IMG/VR virus record: IMGVR_UViG_3300042908_000747
Span: 1 to 22,668 of that record
Reading direction: 5' to 3' (one strand)
Length of the DNA: 22,668 nucleotides
Source of the DNA: a virus
This document shows positions 7,427 through 15,231 of this stretch, piece by piece; within the stretch, counting starts at the first letter, position 1; each line of letters starts with the position of its first letter. A program made the position numbers and the translations under genes. The notes beneath the pieces are model-generated. The model saw only the letters and a program-made list of their open reading frames with translations. It ran no database searches and was not told the DNA's origin.

Positions 7427-9039
7427 GCATCTCCGTCCCCGGCGTGCCGTCGTCGCGCAAGACGCCCGGCATCACGTTCAACGTCGTGCTCGGCGGCCCT
7501 GGCTCGTCGAGCGGCAGCGCCACCAAGACGCTCATGTTGCTCGGGAACATGATCGGTACCGCCATCACCGGCGCCTCGCCCGCGCTCTCCGTGGCCGCGG
7601 GCACCGCGACCGTGGCGACGCCTGTGTTCGTCGCGTCCGACGCCGACGCGCAGACGCTCTTCGGCGCGGGCTCGGAGCTGCACCGCATGGCCCTCGCGGT
7701 GTTCGCGCAGTACCCCGACGCGACGCTCTACGCGTGCCCCGTGGCCGACGCTGCGGGCACCGCCGCGAGCGGCGTCATCACGTTCGCGACGACGTCGACC
7801 GCCGCGTTCACCGTGCGGCTCAAGCTCTGCGGGCAGACGATCGACGTACCCGTCGCGCTCGGCGACACCGCGACCGTCATCGCTGCCGCGGTGGCCGACG
7901 CGATCAACGACGCGCTCACGCTCCCCTTCACGGCGCAGAACAGCACCGGCGCTGTCACCCTCACCGCGAAGCAGACCGGCCCGCGAGGCTCGGTGATCGT
8001 GGTCGACGCCTACTTCGTGCCGACGGGCTCGACGCTGGAGACGCGCATCACGACGAACAGCACGTCGAGCGGCGCAGCCACGACGGGCACCTGGTCGGGC
8101 ACCGACGCCCTCGGCGGCGAGATCACGCTGAAGAACGGCGCGACGCAGGACAGCTTCGCGAACGCCCTCGCGGCGATCAACCCCACGCGATACGACCGGA
8201 TCGCGTGTGCGTGCATCGAGGCCACGAACGCTGACCTCGTAGTGGCCGAGCTCAACACGCAAGCCGGGCCGACGGTGCAGCTCCTCGAGCAAGCGATCAT
8301 GGCGACGAGCGCGACCTATGCGAACGCCGTGACCCTCGCCACGGGCCGCAACGCCTCGCGGATGCAGGTCGCATGGCACCACGCGAGCGTGCTCCCGCCG
8401 CCCGACGTCGCCGCACAGGTCGCCGCTGCGCGCCTCGCGGGCGACGCCTACGCGGGCGGATCGCTCGTGGGCGAAGCGAGCGACCCCGCCGCCAACCTCG
8501 ACGGCGTGAACCTCGCGAGCGTGCCCATGCAGCGCCTCCCCGCCGACCGCCCCACGGGCACCGAGATCGAGAACGCGCTCAACAACGGGCTCGCGGTCGT
8601 CGGCACGAGCGCGCTGCGCCCCGGCTACGGCGCCCTCGTGCGCTCCGTGACCTCGCGCTCCACCGCGGCGGGCGTACCCAACTACGCGGTCATCGACACG
8701 GCCTACGTGACCGTGTGCGACTACGCCGCCGATGACCTGCGCGCATACCTCGCGACGGAACTCGCGGGTGCGAAGCTCGGCGCCGACGACGCGAGCGGCA
8801 ACCCTGTGACGCGCGCGCCGAACGTCACCACGCCCTCGGCGATTCGCTCGCTCATCTTCGGGCGTCTCAAGACCTACGAGGCCGACGCGATCCTGCGAGA
8901 CGTGAGCCTCAACGACGCGCTGCTCGTGGTCGAGGCCGACGGCACCACGCCGGGCCGCGTCAACTGCGAGATCCCCTGCGAGCCCATCACCGCGCTGCAC
9001 CAGGTCGCGGGCAACGTCCGTCAACTCGCGAGCCTCTAG
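7423..9039 (+). CDS. Contractile tail sheath protein, Mu gpL-like
   Basis: 538-aa sheath subunit that polymerises around the tail tube and contracts at injection. Starts at GTG in a GTGA overlap. Seen: an N-terminal 'SISVPGVPSSRKTPGITFNVVL' typical of gpL-type sheaths, a variable Ala/Thr/Gly-rich outer domain (about 130-235), 'ALAAINPTRYDRIACACIE' at the start of the conserved domain, 'VTLATGRNASRMQVAW' and 'DPAANLDGVNLASVPMQ' as in family members, and a C-terminal sheath handshake region 'LVVEADGTTPGRVNCEIPCEPITALHQVAG' (Phage_sheath_1C-like). Size is a little above Mu gpL (about 495 aa). The tube gene follows after 12 nt. Confidence 0.92.
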   Translation: MSISVPGVPSSRKTPGITFNVVLGGPGSSSGSATKTLMLLGNMIGTAITGASPALSVAAGTATVATPVFVASDADAQTLFGAGSELHRMALAVFAQYPDATLYACPVADAAGTAASGVITFATTSTAAFTVRLKLCGQTIDVPVALGDTATVIAAAVADAINDALTLPFTAQNSTGAVTLTAKQTGPRGSVIVVDAYFVPTGSTLETRITTNSTSSGAATTGTWSGTDALGGEITLKNGATQDSFANALAAINPTRYDRIACACIEATNADLVVAELNTQAGPTVQLLEQAIMATSATYANAVTLATGRNASRMQVAWHHASVLPPPDVAAQVAAARLAGDAYAGGSLVGEASDPAANLDGVNLASVPMQRLPADRPTGTEIENALNNGLAVVGTSALRPGYGALVRSVTSRSTAAGVPNYAVIDTAYVTVCDYAADDLRAYLATELAGAKLGADDASGNPVTRAPNVTTPSAIRSLIFGRLKTYEADAILRDVSLNDALLVVEADGTTPGRVNCEIPCEPITALHQVAGNVRQLASL

Positions 9040-9042
9040 GAG
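9038..9042 (+). promoter_or_regulatory. Shine-Dalgarno site of tail tube gene
   Basis: AGGAG overlapping the sheath stop codon, 9 nt before ATG 9052. It is the clearest ribosome site in the window and fixes the tube start. A separate strong site makes sense because tube protein is needed in high copy. The same core is seen at 19296-19299, 20039-20042, 22470-22473 and 3455-3458. Confidence 0.75.
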
Positions 9043-9051
9043 CCCCGAACC

Positions 9052-9423
9052 ATGGCACGCTACTCCGCTCCCGGCGCCGTCTTCTACCGCGGCCGCCCCG
9101 TCCTCGAATCCACGTCCATCACCATGGACCTCGACAGCGGCAACAAAGACGTCGTCACCATTCTCAAGGGCCGCGCGGGTCACACCGCCGGGCCGCTCAT
9201 GGCGACGATCGCCGTGGACAACGCGCTCCCCTCGACCGGCCCCGAGGTCGACTGGATCGGCCTCTGCGCCGCGCAAGATGAGGTCGCGCTCGTCTTCAAG
9301 ATCGCCGGCGACTCGTACGCCTTCAAGGGTGACGTGCGCACCGCGAAGATCGACACCAAGGCCGAAGGCACGCCCAACAGCGTGAGCTTCAGCTACCACG
9401 CTACCTACGTCGGCACCGCGTGA
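9052..9423 (+). CDS. Tail tube protein, Mu gpM-like
   Basis: 123-aa protein directly after the sheath gene, the standard place and size of the inner tube subunit of Mu-like phages (Mu gpM about 118 aa). The sequence is beta-rich and reads like a tube fold: 'VFYRGRPVLESTSITMDLDSGNKDVVTI', 'AGPLMATIAVDNALP', 'VALVFKIAGDSYAFKGDVRTAKIDTK', 'GTPNSVSFSYHATYVG'. It has its own AGGAG site, unlike most neighbours, and ends in a GTGA overlap with the chaperone gene. Confidence 0.85.
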   Translation: MARYSAPGAVFYRGRPVLESTSITMDLDSGNKDVVTILKGRAGHTAGPLMATIAVDNALPSTGPEVDWIGLCAAQDEVALVFKIAGDSYAFKGDVRTAKIDTKAEGTPNSVSFSYHATYVGTA

Positions 9424-10088
9424 CCGATCACCTCAAAGGCTCGAAGCTCTCGCGCCTCATGGCGGGGCGCGAGCGCCCGACGCGCCGATTCACCGTCGAG
9501 GTCGTGCGCGAGAGCGGCCCCGAGTCGCTTGCCCTGGCCGTGCGTACGCTCTCTGCTCACGAGCAGGAGCAGGCGCACGCCGAGGCCATCAAGTGGCTCG
9601 TGGGCACGGGCGGTTGGATGCGCGAAGACCTCATCGGCGACGCGGGCGACGCGGTGCTGAACCTCGAGGTCATGGTGCAGATCCTCGCGCGCGCCCTCGT
9701 CGACCCCGACCGCACCGATGCACCCTTCGCGGCCGACGCTGCGGAGCTGCGCCGATGCTTCGACGTCGACGAGGTGCGCGCGTGCTTCGACGAGTACACC
9801 GCGCACGCGCTGGAGCGGTCGCCGTTCCGGCATCTCAAGACGCTCGCAGAGGTGCGCGAGGTAGCTGATGCGCTGGGAAAAGGGCTGACGCAGCCGACCA
9901 GCTTGCAGCGCTTCGACACCACTACGCTCCGGCTCATCATCACCTCACTGGTCGACCGGGCGGCGAGATGGACGACGCCGAACTCCTCGGCCACTACGCC
10001 GCCGATCGACTCGCCCACCGACTCCTCGCCGACCTCGACGGCGACGACGCCCCGAGCGATGACGCTCGACGACTCCGAGACGCCCTGA
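9420..10088 (+). CDS. Tail assembly chaperone, Mu gp41 / lambda G-like
   Basis: 222-aa protein between tube and tape measure, the position of tail assembly chaperones that coat the tape measure protein during tail building. Starts at GTG in a GTGA overlap. Residues 20-180 are mostly helical and acidic ('FTVEVVRESGPESLALAVRTLSAHEQEQAHAEAIKWL', 'LNLEVMVQILARALVD', 'CFDEYTAHALERSP'). The last 40 residues are almost only Thr, Ser and Pro, while the -1 frame over the same bases reads like a normal protein. The codons at 153-154 sit on a GGGAAAA heptamer (9875-9881) in correct phase for -1 slippage, as in lambda G-T. A frameshifted product would have 225 aa. The true C-terminus is therefore uncertain. 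Confidence 0.75.
   Translation: MTDHLKGSKLSRLMAGRERPTRRFTVEVVRESGPESLALAVRTLSAHEQEQAHAEAIKWLVGTGGWMREDLIGDAGDAVLNLEVMVQILARALVDPDRTDAPFAADAAELRRCFDVDEVRACFDEYTAHALERSPFRHLKTLAEVREVADALGKGLTQPTSLQRFDTTTLRLIITSLVDRAARWTTPNSSATTPPIDSPTDSSPTSTATTPRAMTLDDSETP
9875..9881 (+). promoter_or_regulatory. Candidate -1 ribosomal frameshift heptamer
   Basis: GGGAAAA read as G GGA AAA in the chaperone frame, the X XXY YYZ form used in tail assembly genes of lambda and many other phages. One base downstream a 5-bp stem is possible (GGCTG 9883-9887 with CAGCC 9891-9895, loop ACG), and GCGCTG 9870-9875 can pair with CAGCGC 9906-9911 around the site. The spacing of the first stem is shorter than the usual 5-9 nt, so structure may not matter here. 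The -1 frame stays open to the stop at 10094-10096. Confidence 0.55.
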
Positions 10089-10096
10089 CCCGCTGA
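9968..10096 (+). CDS. Overlapping -1 frame: GT-type extension or small ORF
   Basis: The -1 frame relative to the chaperone is open from before the GGGAAAA heptamer to TGA 10094-10096. From ATG 9968 it encodes 42 aa, beginning MDDAELLGHYAADRLAHRLL and ending RRLRDALTR, with strong C-ending codons and a helical look. Over the same bases the chaperone frame gives a Thr/Ser/Pro run. Two readings are possible: the C-terminal part of a frameshifted gp41-42/GT-like fusion, or a separate small gene. ATG 9968 has only a weak upstream GGGCGG, which favours the frameshift. Between 9881 and about 9966 codon use favours the original frame, so a fusion would carry a poorly biased linker. It ends three bases before the tape measure ATG. 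Confidence 0.5.
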   Translation: MDDAELLGHYAADRLAHRLLADLDGDDAPSDDARRLRDALTR

Positions 10097-10099
10097 ACC

Positions 10100-12247
10100 A
10101 TGCCCCGCGCTGTACTCCAAATCGACGCCGACACGAGCGGCCTCCTCGCAGCCTTCGCCGCCGTCCGTGGCGCCGCGAAGGCCGCCGAGGCCGACGTGAA
10201 AGCGTCGATGGGCAACGCTGTCCGCGCGTCGACGGCGGGCTACCAGCGCACAGGCCGCGTGGCGCGTGACGAGGCTGCACGTACCGCGCGCGCCGAGGAG
10301 CAAGGCGCGCAGCGCTCGCTCGCGGCCTTCGTGCGCAGCGAAGACCAGAAGCGCCGCGCGCTCGCCATGACCGCGGCATCGCGACGCCGCGCCGAGACCG
10401 ACGCGACGAAGTTCGCGCAGGACGAGGCGCGCAAGCGCGGGCTTACAGGCGAGCAGGAGGCGCGCGTGCGTCAAGGCGCGCTCGAGCGCTTCACGCGGCA
10501 ATACGAGAGCGCCGAGAAGCGGCAGACGGCCATCGCGCAGCGCGAGGCGTCCGCGCGGTCGCGACAGGGCAGTCAGATCGGCACGGGGCTCCGCCGCGGG
10601 CTCAACGTCGGTCGCGATGCCGCGTTCAACGTCGCCCGCGAGGCGCACTCACAGATTCAAGACGCGCGGCAGCGTCGCGCCGCGAGCGAGCACACGCTCA
10701 ACGCGGCGTTCTTTCAGGCGGGCATCGGCGGCAACGAAGCGACTGCGATGCGCTCGCGGCTCCAGCGCGAGATCGCCACGGGCGGGCTGCGCGGGCTGTC
10801 GATGGAAGACGTGTCCGGTGCGCTCATGGGTGCGCAGACGCAGTTCTCGGTGCTCACGGGCGCGAGCCCCGCCGAACGCGCTCAGCGCCTCGACGAGCAG
10901 GTCTCGCGGATGCGCTTCGCGCGTGCGACCTTCCAAGACCCCGCCGAGGTGCTCCGCGTGTCGGGGATGCTCTCGCAGCAGGGCATCCGCGGCGGCGACC
11001 AGATGAGCGTGTTGCAGTCGCTCACGGGCATGGCGCAGGCGGGCTCCATCGAACTATCGACGCTCACGGGGCAGGCCCTCGGGCCGCTCATGCAGAACCT
11101 CGCGCGCGTCACGAACCAGAATCAGACGCCAGAGCAGCGCGCCGCCGCTGTGCGCCGCGCGACCGCGGAGACGATGGCCGTTGGCGAGATCGGCGCCGCC
11201 GCAGGTCTCACGCCGCGCGACTCGCTCAACGCGCTCGCGAAGATGCGCACGTCGGTCGAAAACCCGATGGTCGCGGAGCGCCTCCGCACGCGCCTCCGCA
11301 ACGCGGGCCGTGGCGACCTCGCCGAGCAGCTTGTGCAGGGCAACTCGCAGCAGGGCTACACGCTCCGCAACAGCGACCCGATCGCGCTCATGTCGTCGCT
11401 CGTCACGGGCATGGGCGGCGACACGAACGCCGTCACGAACCTCCTGAGCGCAGGCGGCTCGCGCGGCGCGATGGTGCTCGACTCGCAACAGCGGCGGCTC
11501 ATCTCCGCGATGGCCTCGCAGACCTCGGGCGGGCAGACGATCGCGCAGCGTGTCTCGGCGATGACCGCGACGGGCAGCAACTTCGGCATGGGCGACGTGG
11601 GTCGCGGCGCCGCGATGGTCGACGCCGAGCAGCAGACCGCGCTCCGCGCCGCAGAGGCCACGCGCGACAACGCGCTGACCGACAACACGAGCGCCATCGT
11701 CAATCTCTCTCGCGCTATTGCTGACTGGAGCACAGAAAACCCGATCGGGTCTTCCGTCGTGCAGACCCTCGGAGGTCTCGCGGGCGGCGTGCTCGGCGGC
11801 GCTTCTTTCACGGGTATTGGCACATGGCTCGCGGGCGTCGCGGGCTCCGTCGCTGGCGTCGCAGAGGGCGCCACCGCAGCGCTTGCGACAGCGGGCACGG
11901 TGGGCGCGACCCTCGCTGGCACCGTTGGCGCCGCTGGCGCGAGCACTGTCGGAGCGGTCGTTGGAGCGGGCACTGCCCTCGGCGCAGGCGCGGGCACGCT
12001 CATCAACCGAGGCGTCTACGACGACGCTACGGCGCGCGACACGGCGGGACGCACGACGGGCGAAGCGGGCGGGCAAGCGGCCTACACCAACGTCTTCAGC
12101 GGTGACTTCTTTCGCGGGTTCACCACGAGCGTCTCGCAGGCCGTTCGCGACGGGCTCAGCAACGCCACCGTCACCGCGACCGTCGCGCCCGTCGACGCCG
12201 CACACGCATCCTCGCAGGCTCCCGCCGCAGGCGCTCCCTCGCGATGA
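10100..12247 (+). CDS. Tape measure protein
   Basis: 715-aa protein that sets tail length and probably passes into the cell envelope with the DNA. Identified by place (after the chaperone, before the DNA circularisation-like gene), by being the longest gene here, and by composition. Residues about 25-170 are charged, Ala/Arg/Glu-rich and probably coiled coil. Residues 170-530 are helical with Gln, Thr and Met. A long Gly/Ala/Val hydrophobic region follows at about 551-637 (GGLAGGVLGG, GTVGATLAGTVGA), likely membrane-active. The end is a short amphipathic stretch plus Pro/Ala tail. Length is close to Mu gp42 (about 690 aa). Start ATG 10100 follows the -1 frame stop by three bases. No lysozyme or peptidase domain is obvious. 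Confidence 0.86.
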   Translation: MPRAVLQIDADTSGLLAAFAAVRGAAKAAEADVKASMGNAVRASTAGYQRTGRVARDEAARTARAEEQGAQRSLAAFVRSEDQKRRALAMTAASRRRAETDATKFAQDEARKRGLTGEQEARVRQGALERFTRQYESAEKRQTAIAQREASARSRQGSQIGTGLRRGLNVGRDAAFNVAREAHSQIQDARQRRAASEHTLNAAFFQAGIGGNEATAMRSRLQREIATGGLRGLSMEDVSGALMGAQTQFSVLTGASPAERAQRLDEQVSRMRFARATFQDPAEVLRVSGMLSQQGIRGGDQMSVLQSLTGMAQAGSIELSTLTGQALGPLMQNLARVTNQNQTPEQRAAAVRRATAETMAVGEIGAAAGLTPRDSLNALAKMRTSVENPMVAERLRTRLRNAGRGDLAEQLVQGNSQQGYTLRNSDPIALMSSLVTGMGGDTNAVTNLLSAGGSRGAMVLDSQQRRLISAMASQTSGGQTIAQRVSAMTATGSNFGMGDVGRGAAMVDAEQQTALRAAEATRDNALTDNTSAIVNLSRAIADWSTENPIGSSVVQTLGGLAGGVLGGASFTGIGTWLAGVAGSVAGVAEGATAALATAGTVGATLAGTVGAAGASTVGAVVGAGTALGAGAGTLINRGVYDDATARDTAGRTTGEAGGQAAYTNVFSGDFFRGFTTSVSQAVRDGLSNATVTATVAPVDAAHASSQAPAAGAPSR

Positions 12248-13131
12248 CCGACTACCTCAAAGACCTCGCGGAGTTCTCGTACGAGGGCATCCGTTTCCCC
12301 GCGCAAGCCGCGGAGACGATGGGTGGCAACGACTTCGTGAAGCACGTCGCGTATCGCCGTCGCGGCGCCGACGTGGAGTACACGGGGCAGCGCGCGTACA
12401 GCGGGTCTTTCACCATCCCGCTCGTGAACTCGCCGCAGCTCGTGGCGCGCTACGGAGACCTCGCCTCTGACGTGCGCTACGACCTGCTGAACGCCTTCGA
12501 GACGACGCCCATCGGGAGCCTCCAGCACCCCACCTACGGGCTGCTCACGGCGGCGATCGAGGAGTGGTCGGAGCCCATCGACGCGGGCGTGCGCAACGGC
12601 TTCGTGTGGACCGTGAAGTGGTCGGAGCACAACGCCACCGCGGGGCTGCTCCTCGGCCCTGATGGCGCGCTCCCCACGGACACCGACGCGACCGTTGAGA
12701 CGCGCGCGGAGACCGCCGACGCCCTCGGCGCGAGCGTCGCAGGCTACCGCCCCACGGCGCCCACGATGCGCTCGCAGATGACGTTCCTCGCGTCCGCGCC
12801 GCGGAGCTACACGCAGGTCAACGACGCGTTCCGGCAGATGGCCGACGTGGTGGCGTTTGACCTCGCGCTCCCCGGCATGGTCGGCCCCTCCTCGAACGCC
12901 GCGACGCGCGCGCTCCTCGACCTCCGCAGCGCGATCGACGACCTGCGCGGGCGCTACGTCGTCGGCGACGGGCGGCGGCGCTTCTACACTGTGCCGTCGG
13001 GCATGGCGCTGTGGGAAGTCTCGCTCGCGGTCTACGGCACCGCCGCGCGCGTGCGTGACCTGCTCGGCGCGAACACGATCACCGACCCGCTCGCGGTGCC
13101 CGCCGGCACCGTCGTTGTGGTGCTCCCGTGA
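12244..13131 (+). CDS. Mu gp43-like tail/baseplate protein with LysM-like end
   Basis: 295 aa, ATGA overlap with the tape measure gene. The N-terminal 100 residues look like the DNA circularisation N-terminal domain (Mu gpN/gp43): 'LAEFSYEGIRFPAQAAETMGG', then 'HVAYRRRGADVEYTGQRAY' and 'YDLLNAFETTPIGSLQHPTYG', where relatives have a G.l.HP..G strand. In baseplates this protein links tape measure and hub. The last 50 residues ('RRFYTVPSGMALWEVSLAVYGTAARVRDLLGANTITDPLAVPAGTVVVV') follow the LysM-like pattern of P2 gpX (Y.V..Gd.L..IA...YG......l...N.l.dP..l..G..l.iP). The middle is a helical linker. It is much shorter than Mu gp43 (about 490 aa) and looks like a gp43-gpX fusion. Confidence 0.72.
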   Translation: MTDYLKDLAEFSYEGIRFPAQAAETMGGNDFVKHVAYRRRGADVEYTGQRAYSGSFTIPLVNSPQLVARYGDLASDVRYDLLNAFETTPIGSLQHPTYGLLTAAIEEWSEPIDAGVRNGFVWTVKWSEHNATAGLLLGPDGALPTDTDATVETRAETADALGASVAGYRPTAPTMRSQMTFLASAPRSYTQVNDAFRQMADVVAFDLALPGMVGPSSNAATRALLDLRSAIDDLRGRYVVGDGRRRFYTVPSGMALWEVSLAVYGTAARVRDLLGANTITDPLAVPAGTVVVVLP

Positions 13132-14525
13132 CGGTCGCGAACGACCCGCGCGAGCACACCGTCGACCTCGTGCTCGCGGCCTCGGGCCTCGCGCCGGATG
13201 TGTGGGACGAGTACGCGATCACGATCGACATGCTCCAGGCGGGAAACGCCTTCACCTTCGGGCTGTGGTCGTCGGAGACGAACGGCACCACATGGGCCGC
13301 GCTCCGTCGAGGCGTGAAGGCGCTCGACTCCGTCGTGGTCGGCATCGACGGCGCCGCGCAGCTCAACGGGCGCATCGAGAAGATCGAGACCGGCGCCGAC
13401 GGCCACGGCGAGGCGCGCATGGTCATCTCGGGCCGCGACCTCGCAGGCCCCGCGCTCGATTGGGACGCCGACCCGACGTTGACGCTCACGGGCATACCGC
13501 TCGAGCAAGCGCTTCAACGCGTCTTCGCGGGCGTCGGGCTCCCGGTGCGTATCACCACCGCCGACGCAGCGCGCGAGACCACCACGCGCCGCAGCCACGG
13601 CGCGCGCGGCACGGCCACCGAAGCCGCCGCGTCGAGCCGCCCCGCCGCAGGCCTCACGCCCGCGCTGCGCGCTGCGCTCGGCGAAGCCGCCGCGCTCCCG
13701 CTCGCGTGGAACGCCGAGGGCATCGCCGCCCGCAACACGATCGCCCTCACGCCGCTGACGCCCCGCCGCTCGGCTGCGCGGGCGCGCGCTCGCGCCATCA
13801 AGGACATCATCATTCCCGAAGCGCACCCGAAGCCCGGCGAGCGCGTATGGGCCTTCGCCGAAGCCATCTGCGCGCGCATCGGCGCCCTCATGTGGACGTC
13901 GCCCGACGCACAGACGGGGCTCACGATCGTCGTTGACACGCCGAACGACACCGACCCCGCGACCTTCGTGTTCGCGCGGCGCATCGTCGACGGCGTGGCC
14001 GATCGACGGAGCAACATCCTCGCGGGCGTCGAGACGATCGACGCGCGCCCCGCGCCCACGAGTGTCACCGTCTACACGGGCTCCGACCGCGGCGACAAGG
14101 TGAGCGTGCGGCAGCGCGCCGTCGCCACAAACACCGCGCTCACGGACGCGCGCGTGACCCGCGGGCTCGTGGTGGCCGACCCGCCGCCGCAGCCCCGGCA
14201 CATGCGCTCGACGCGCGCGAAGACCCTGGCTCGCGCCGAGCAAGAGGGCCGCCGCACCATCCTCGACGCGATGCGCGCCTTCCGCACGTACCGCTTGACG
14301 GTGCGCGGCCACGGGCAGCTCGTCGACAACGTGCGCACGCTCTACGCGGTCAACACCGTGGCACGCGTGTACGACGACCTCTGCACGAACGCCGACGGCG
14401 CCCCGCTCGACGAGGACATGCTGATTACACGCGTCACCTTCAAACGCTCGCGCACCGCGGGCACCGTGACGGAGATTTCGCTGGTGCCCCGCGGCGCCCT
14501 CGCGATGGAGCCCGACGATGTTTGA
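13128..14525 (+). CDS. Baseplate hub protein, Mu gpP / gp44-like
   Basis: 465-aa protein at the tip of the tube that carries the spike; homologous in fold to P2 gpD and T4 gp27. Seen: an N-terminal domain with 'ITIDMLQAGNAFTFGLW' and 'VVVGIDGAAQLNGRIEKIETG....ARMVISGRDLAG', matching the gpP opening (F.l......l...f.pG..v.i..dg...l.G.Id.....s..g..l.v.GRD...dl.dc). Later come 'AHPKPGERVWAFAEAICARIGALMWTS' and 'TRAKTLARAEQEGRRTILDAMRAFRTYRLTVRGHG', again family-like. Between residues about 145 and 230 lies an Ala/Arg-rich segment that looks disordered and explains the extra length over Mu gpP (about 380 aa). GTG start in a GTGA overlap. Confidence 0.82.
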   Translation: MTVANDPREHTVDLVLAASGLAPDVWDEYAITIDMLQAGNAFTFGLWSSETNGTTWAALRRGVKALDSVVVGIDGAAQLNGRIEKIETGADGHGEARMVISGRDLAGPALDWDADPTLTLTGIPLEQALQRVFAGVGLPVRITTADAARETTTRRSHGARGTATEAAASSRPAAGLTPALRAALGEAAALPLAWNAEGIAARNTIALTPLTPRRSAARARARAIKDIIIPEAHPKPGERVWAFAEAICARIGALMWTSPDAQTGLTIVVDTPNDTDPATFVFARRIVDGVADRRSNILAGVETIDARPAPTSVTVYTGSDRGDKVSVRQRAVATNTALTDARVTRGLVVADPPPQPRHMRSTRAKTLARAEQEGRRTILDAMRAFRTYRLTVRGHGQLVDNVRTLYAVNTVARVYDDLCTNADGAPLDEDMLITRVTFKRSRTAGTVTEISLVPRGALAMEPDDV

Positions 14526-15231
14526 TCAGCTCCTCGACTTCGTGAAGCTCTCGCGTCTCACGGTCTCGACCGCGCGTCGTGTGCTCACGGCGCAGATCAC
14601 CGGCGCGGGCGACGCGGGCGACGACGCAGCCGCGGAGACGCTGTCGAGCGTCGAGGTGGTGCAGCCGCTCGGGCTGCTCGCGTACCCCACGCTCGGCGCC
14701 ACGACGGAGGCGCTCATCGCGCGCATCGGTGACACCGCCGTCGCGCTCGGGTTGATCGACAAGGGCGGCGCCGCGCAGGCCGTCGAGGCGGGCGAGGTGC
14801 GGCTCTACGGGCCAGGGTCGCAGAACGCGACCGCCGTCGTGCGCATCCGCGCCGATGGCTCGATCGAGATCACAGCGAAGACCGGGCTGAACGTCACCGC
14901 CACGGCCCCGGCCGCGGGCGTGGTGATCTTGCAGGACGGATCGCAAGCGTTCGTGCGAGGCGCGCAGTACGCAAGCGCGCTGACGTCGTATCTCACGGCC
15001 GAGAGCACCCTGCTTACCGCGCAATCGGTGTTCCTCGGACTGCTGTCCACATACGCCGTCGCGATCCAGCCGATCGCCGACCCGACGAACGCCCAGACGC
15101 CGATCCTCACGGCCGGAATCGGCGCGCTGCAAGCGGCTATCGCGGCGCGCGCTGCGAGCGTCTCGACGTTCGCTAGCACTGCCGTCAGCGCCCCTACCGG
15201 GTGGCTCTCGACGAAGGTGCTTGGCCAATGA
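14518..15231 (+). CDS. Baseplate spike protein, Mu gp45-like
   Basis: 237-aa protein following the hub gene with an 8-nt overlap. The central part matches Mu gp45/gpV-type spike proteins: 'VEVVQPLGLLAYPTLGATTEALIARIGDTAVALGLIDKG' (family: v...qp.Gf.s.P..G.ea..l..gG....vvi...d), 'VEAGEVRLYGPGSQNATAVVRIRADGSIEITA', then a beta prism-like end. Residues about 130-237 are unusual for gp45. After 'DGSQAFVRGAQYASAL' comes a helical Ala/Thr/Leu-rich section ending 'TGWLSTKVLGQ', a tail found on some other spike-like proteins. The HxH iron-binding tip of Mu gp45 is not present, so the piercing point may be built differently. Confidence 0.8.
   Translation: MFDQLLDFVKLSRLTVSTARRVLTAQITGAGDAGDDAAAETLSSVEVVQPLGLLAYPTLGATTEALIARIGDTAVALGLIDKGGAAQAVEAGEVRLYGPGSQNATAVVRIRADGSIEITAKTGLNVTATAPAAGVVILQDGSQAFVRGAQYASALTSYLTAESTLLTAQSVFLGLLSTYAVAIQPIADPTNAQTPILTAGIGALQAAIAARAASVSTFASTAVSAPTGWLSTKVLGQ

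Noticed and set aside
7381-9399. Long leftward frame of 672 codons opposite sheath and tube
   Set aside because: Antisense frames stay open by chance in GC-rich DNA; the product is Arg/His/Gly/Ala-rich with no domain pattern, and the rightward frame is clearly the sheath.
10029-10088. Thr/Ser/Pro-rich end of the chaperone as a functional disordered tail
   Set aside because: Not excluded, but the overlapping -1 frame explains these bases better; treated as probably non-functional.
12840-13131. LysM-like end as a cell-wall-degrading tail protein
   Set aside because: No catalytic domain is seen; the place next to the hub fits a gpX-like structural role.
13032-14312. Leftward frame of 426 codons opposite the hub gene
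   Set aside because: Shadow of the gpP-like gene; composition dominated by Arg, Ala, Gly and His.
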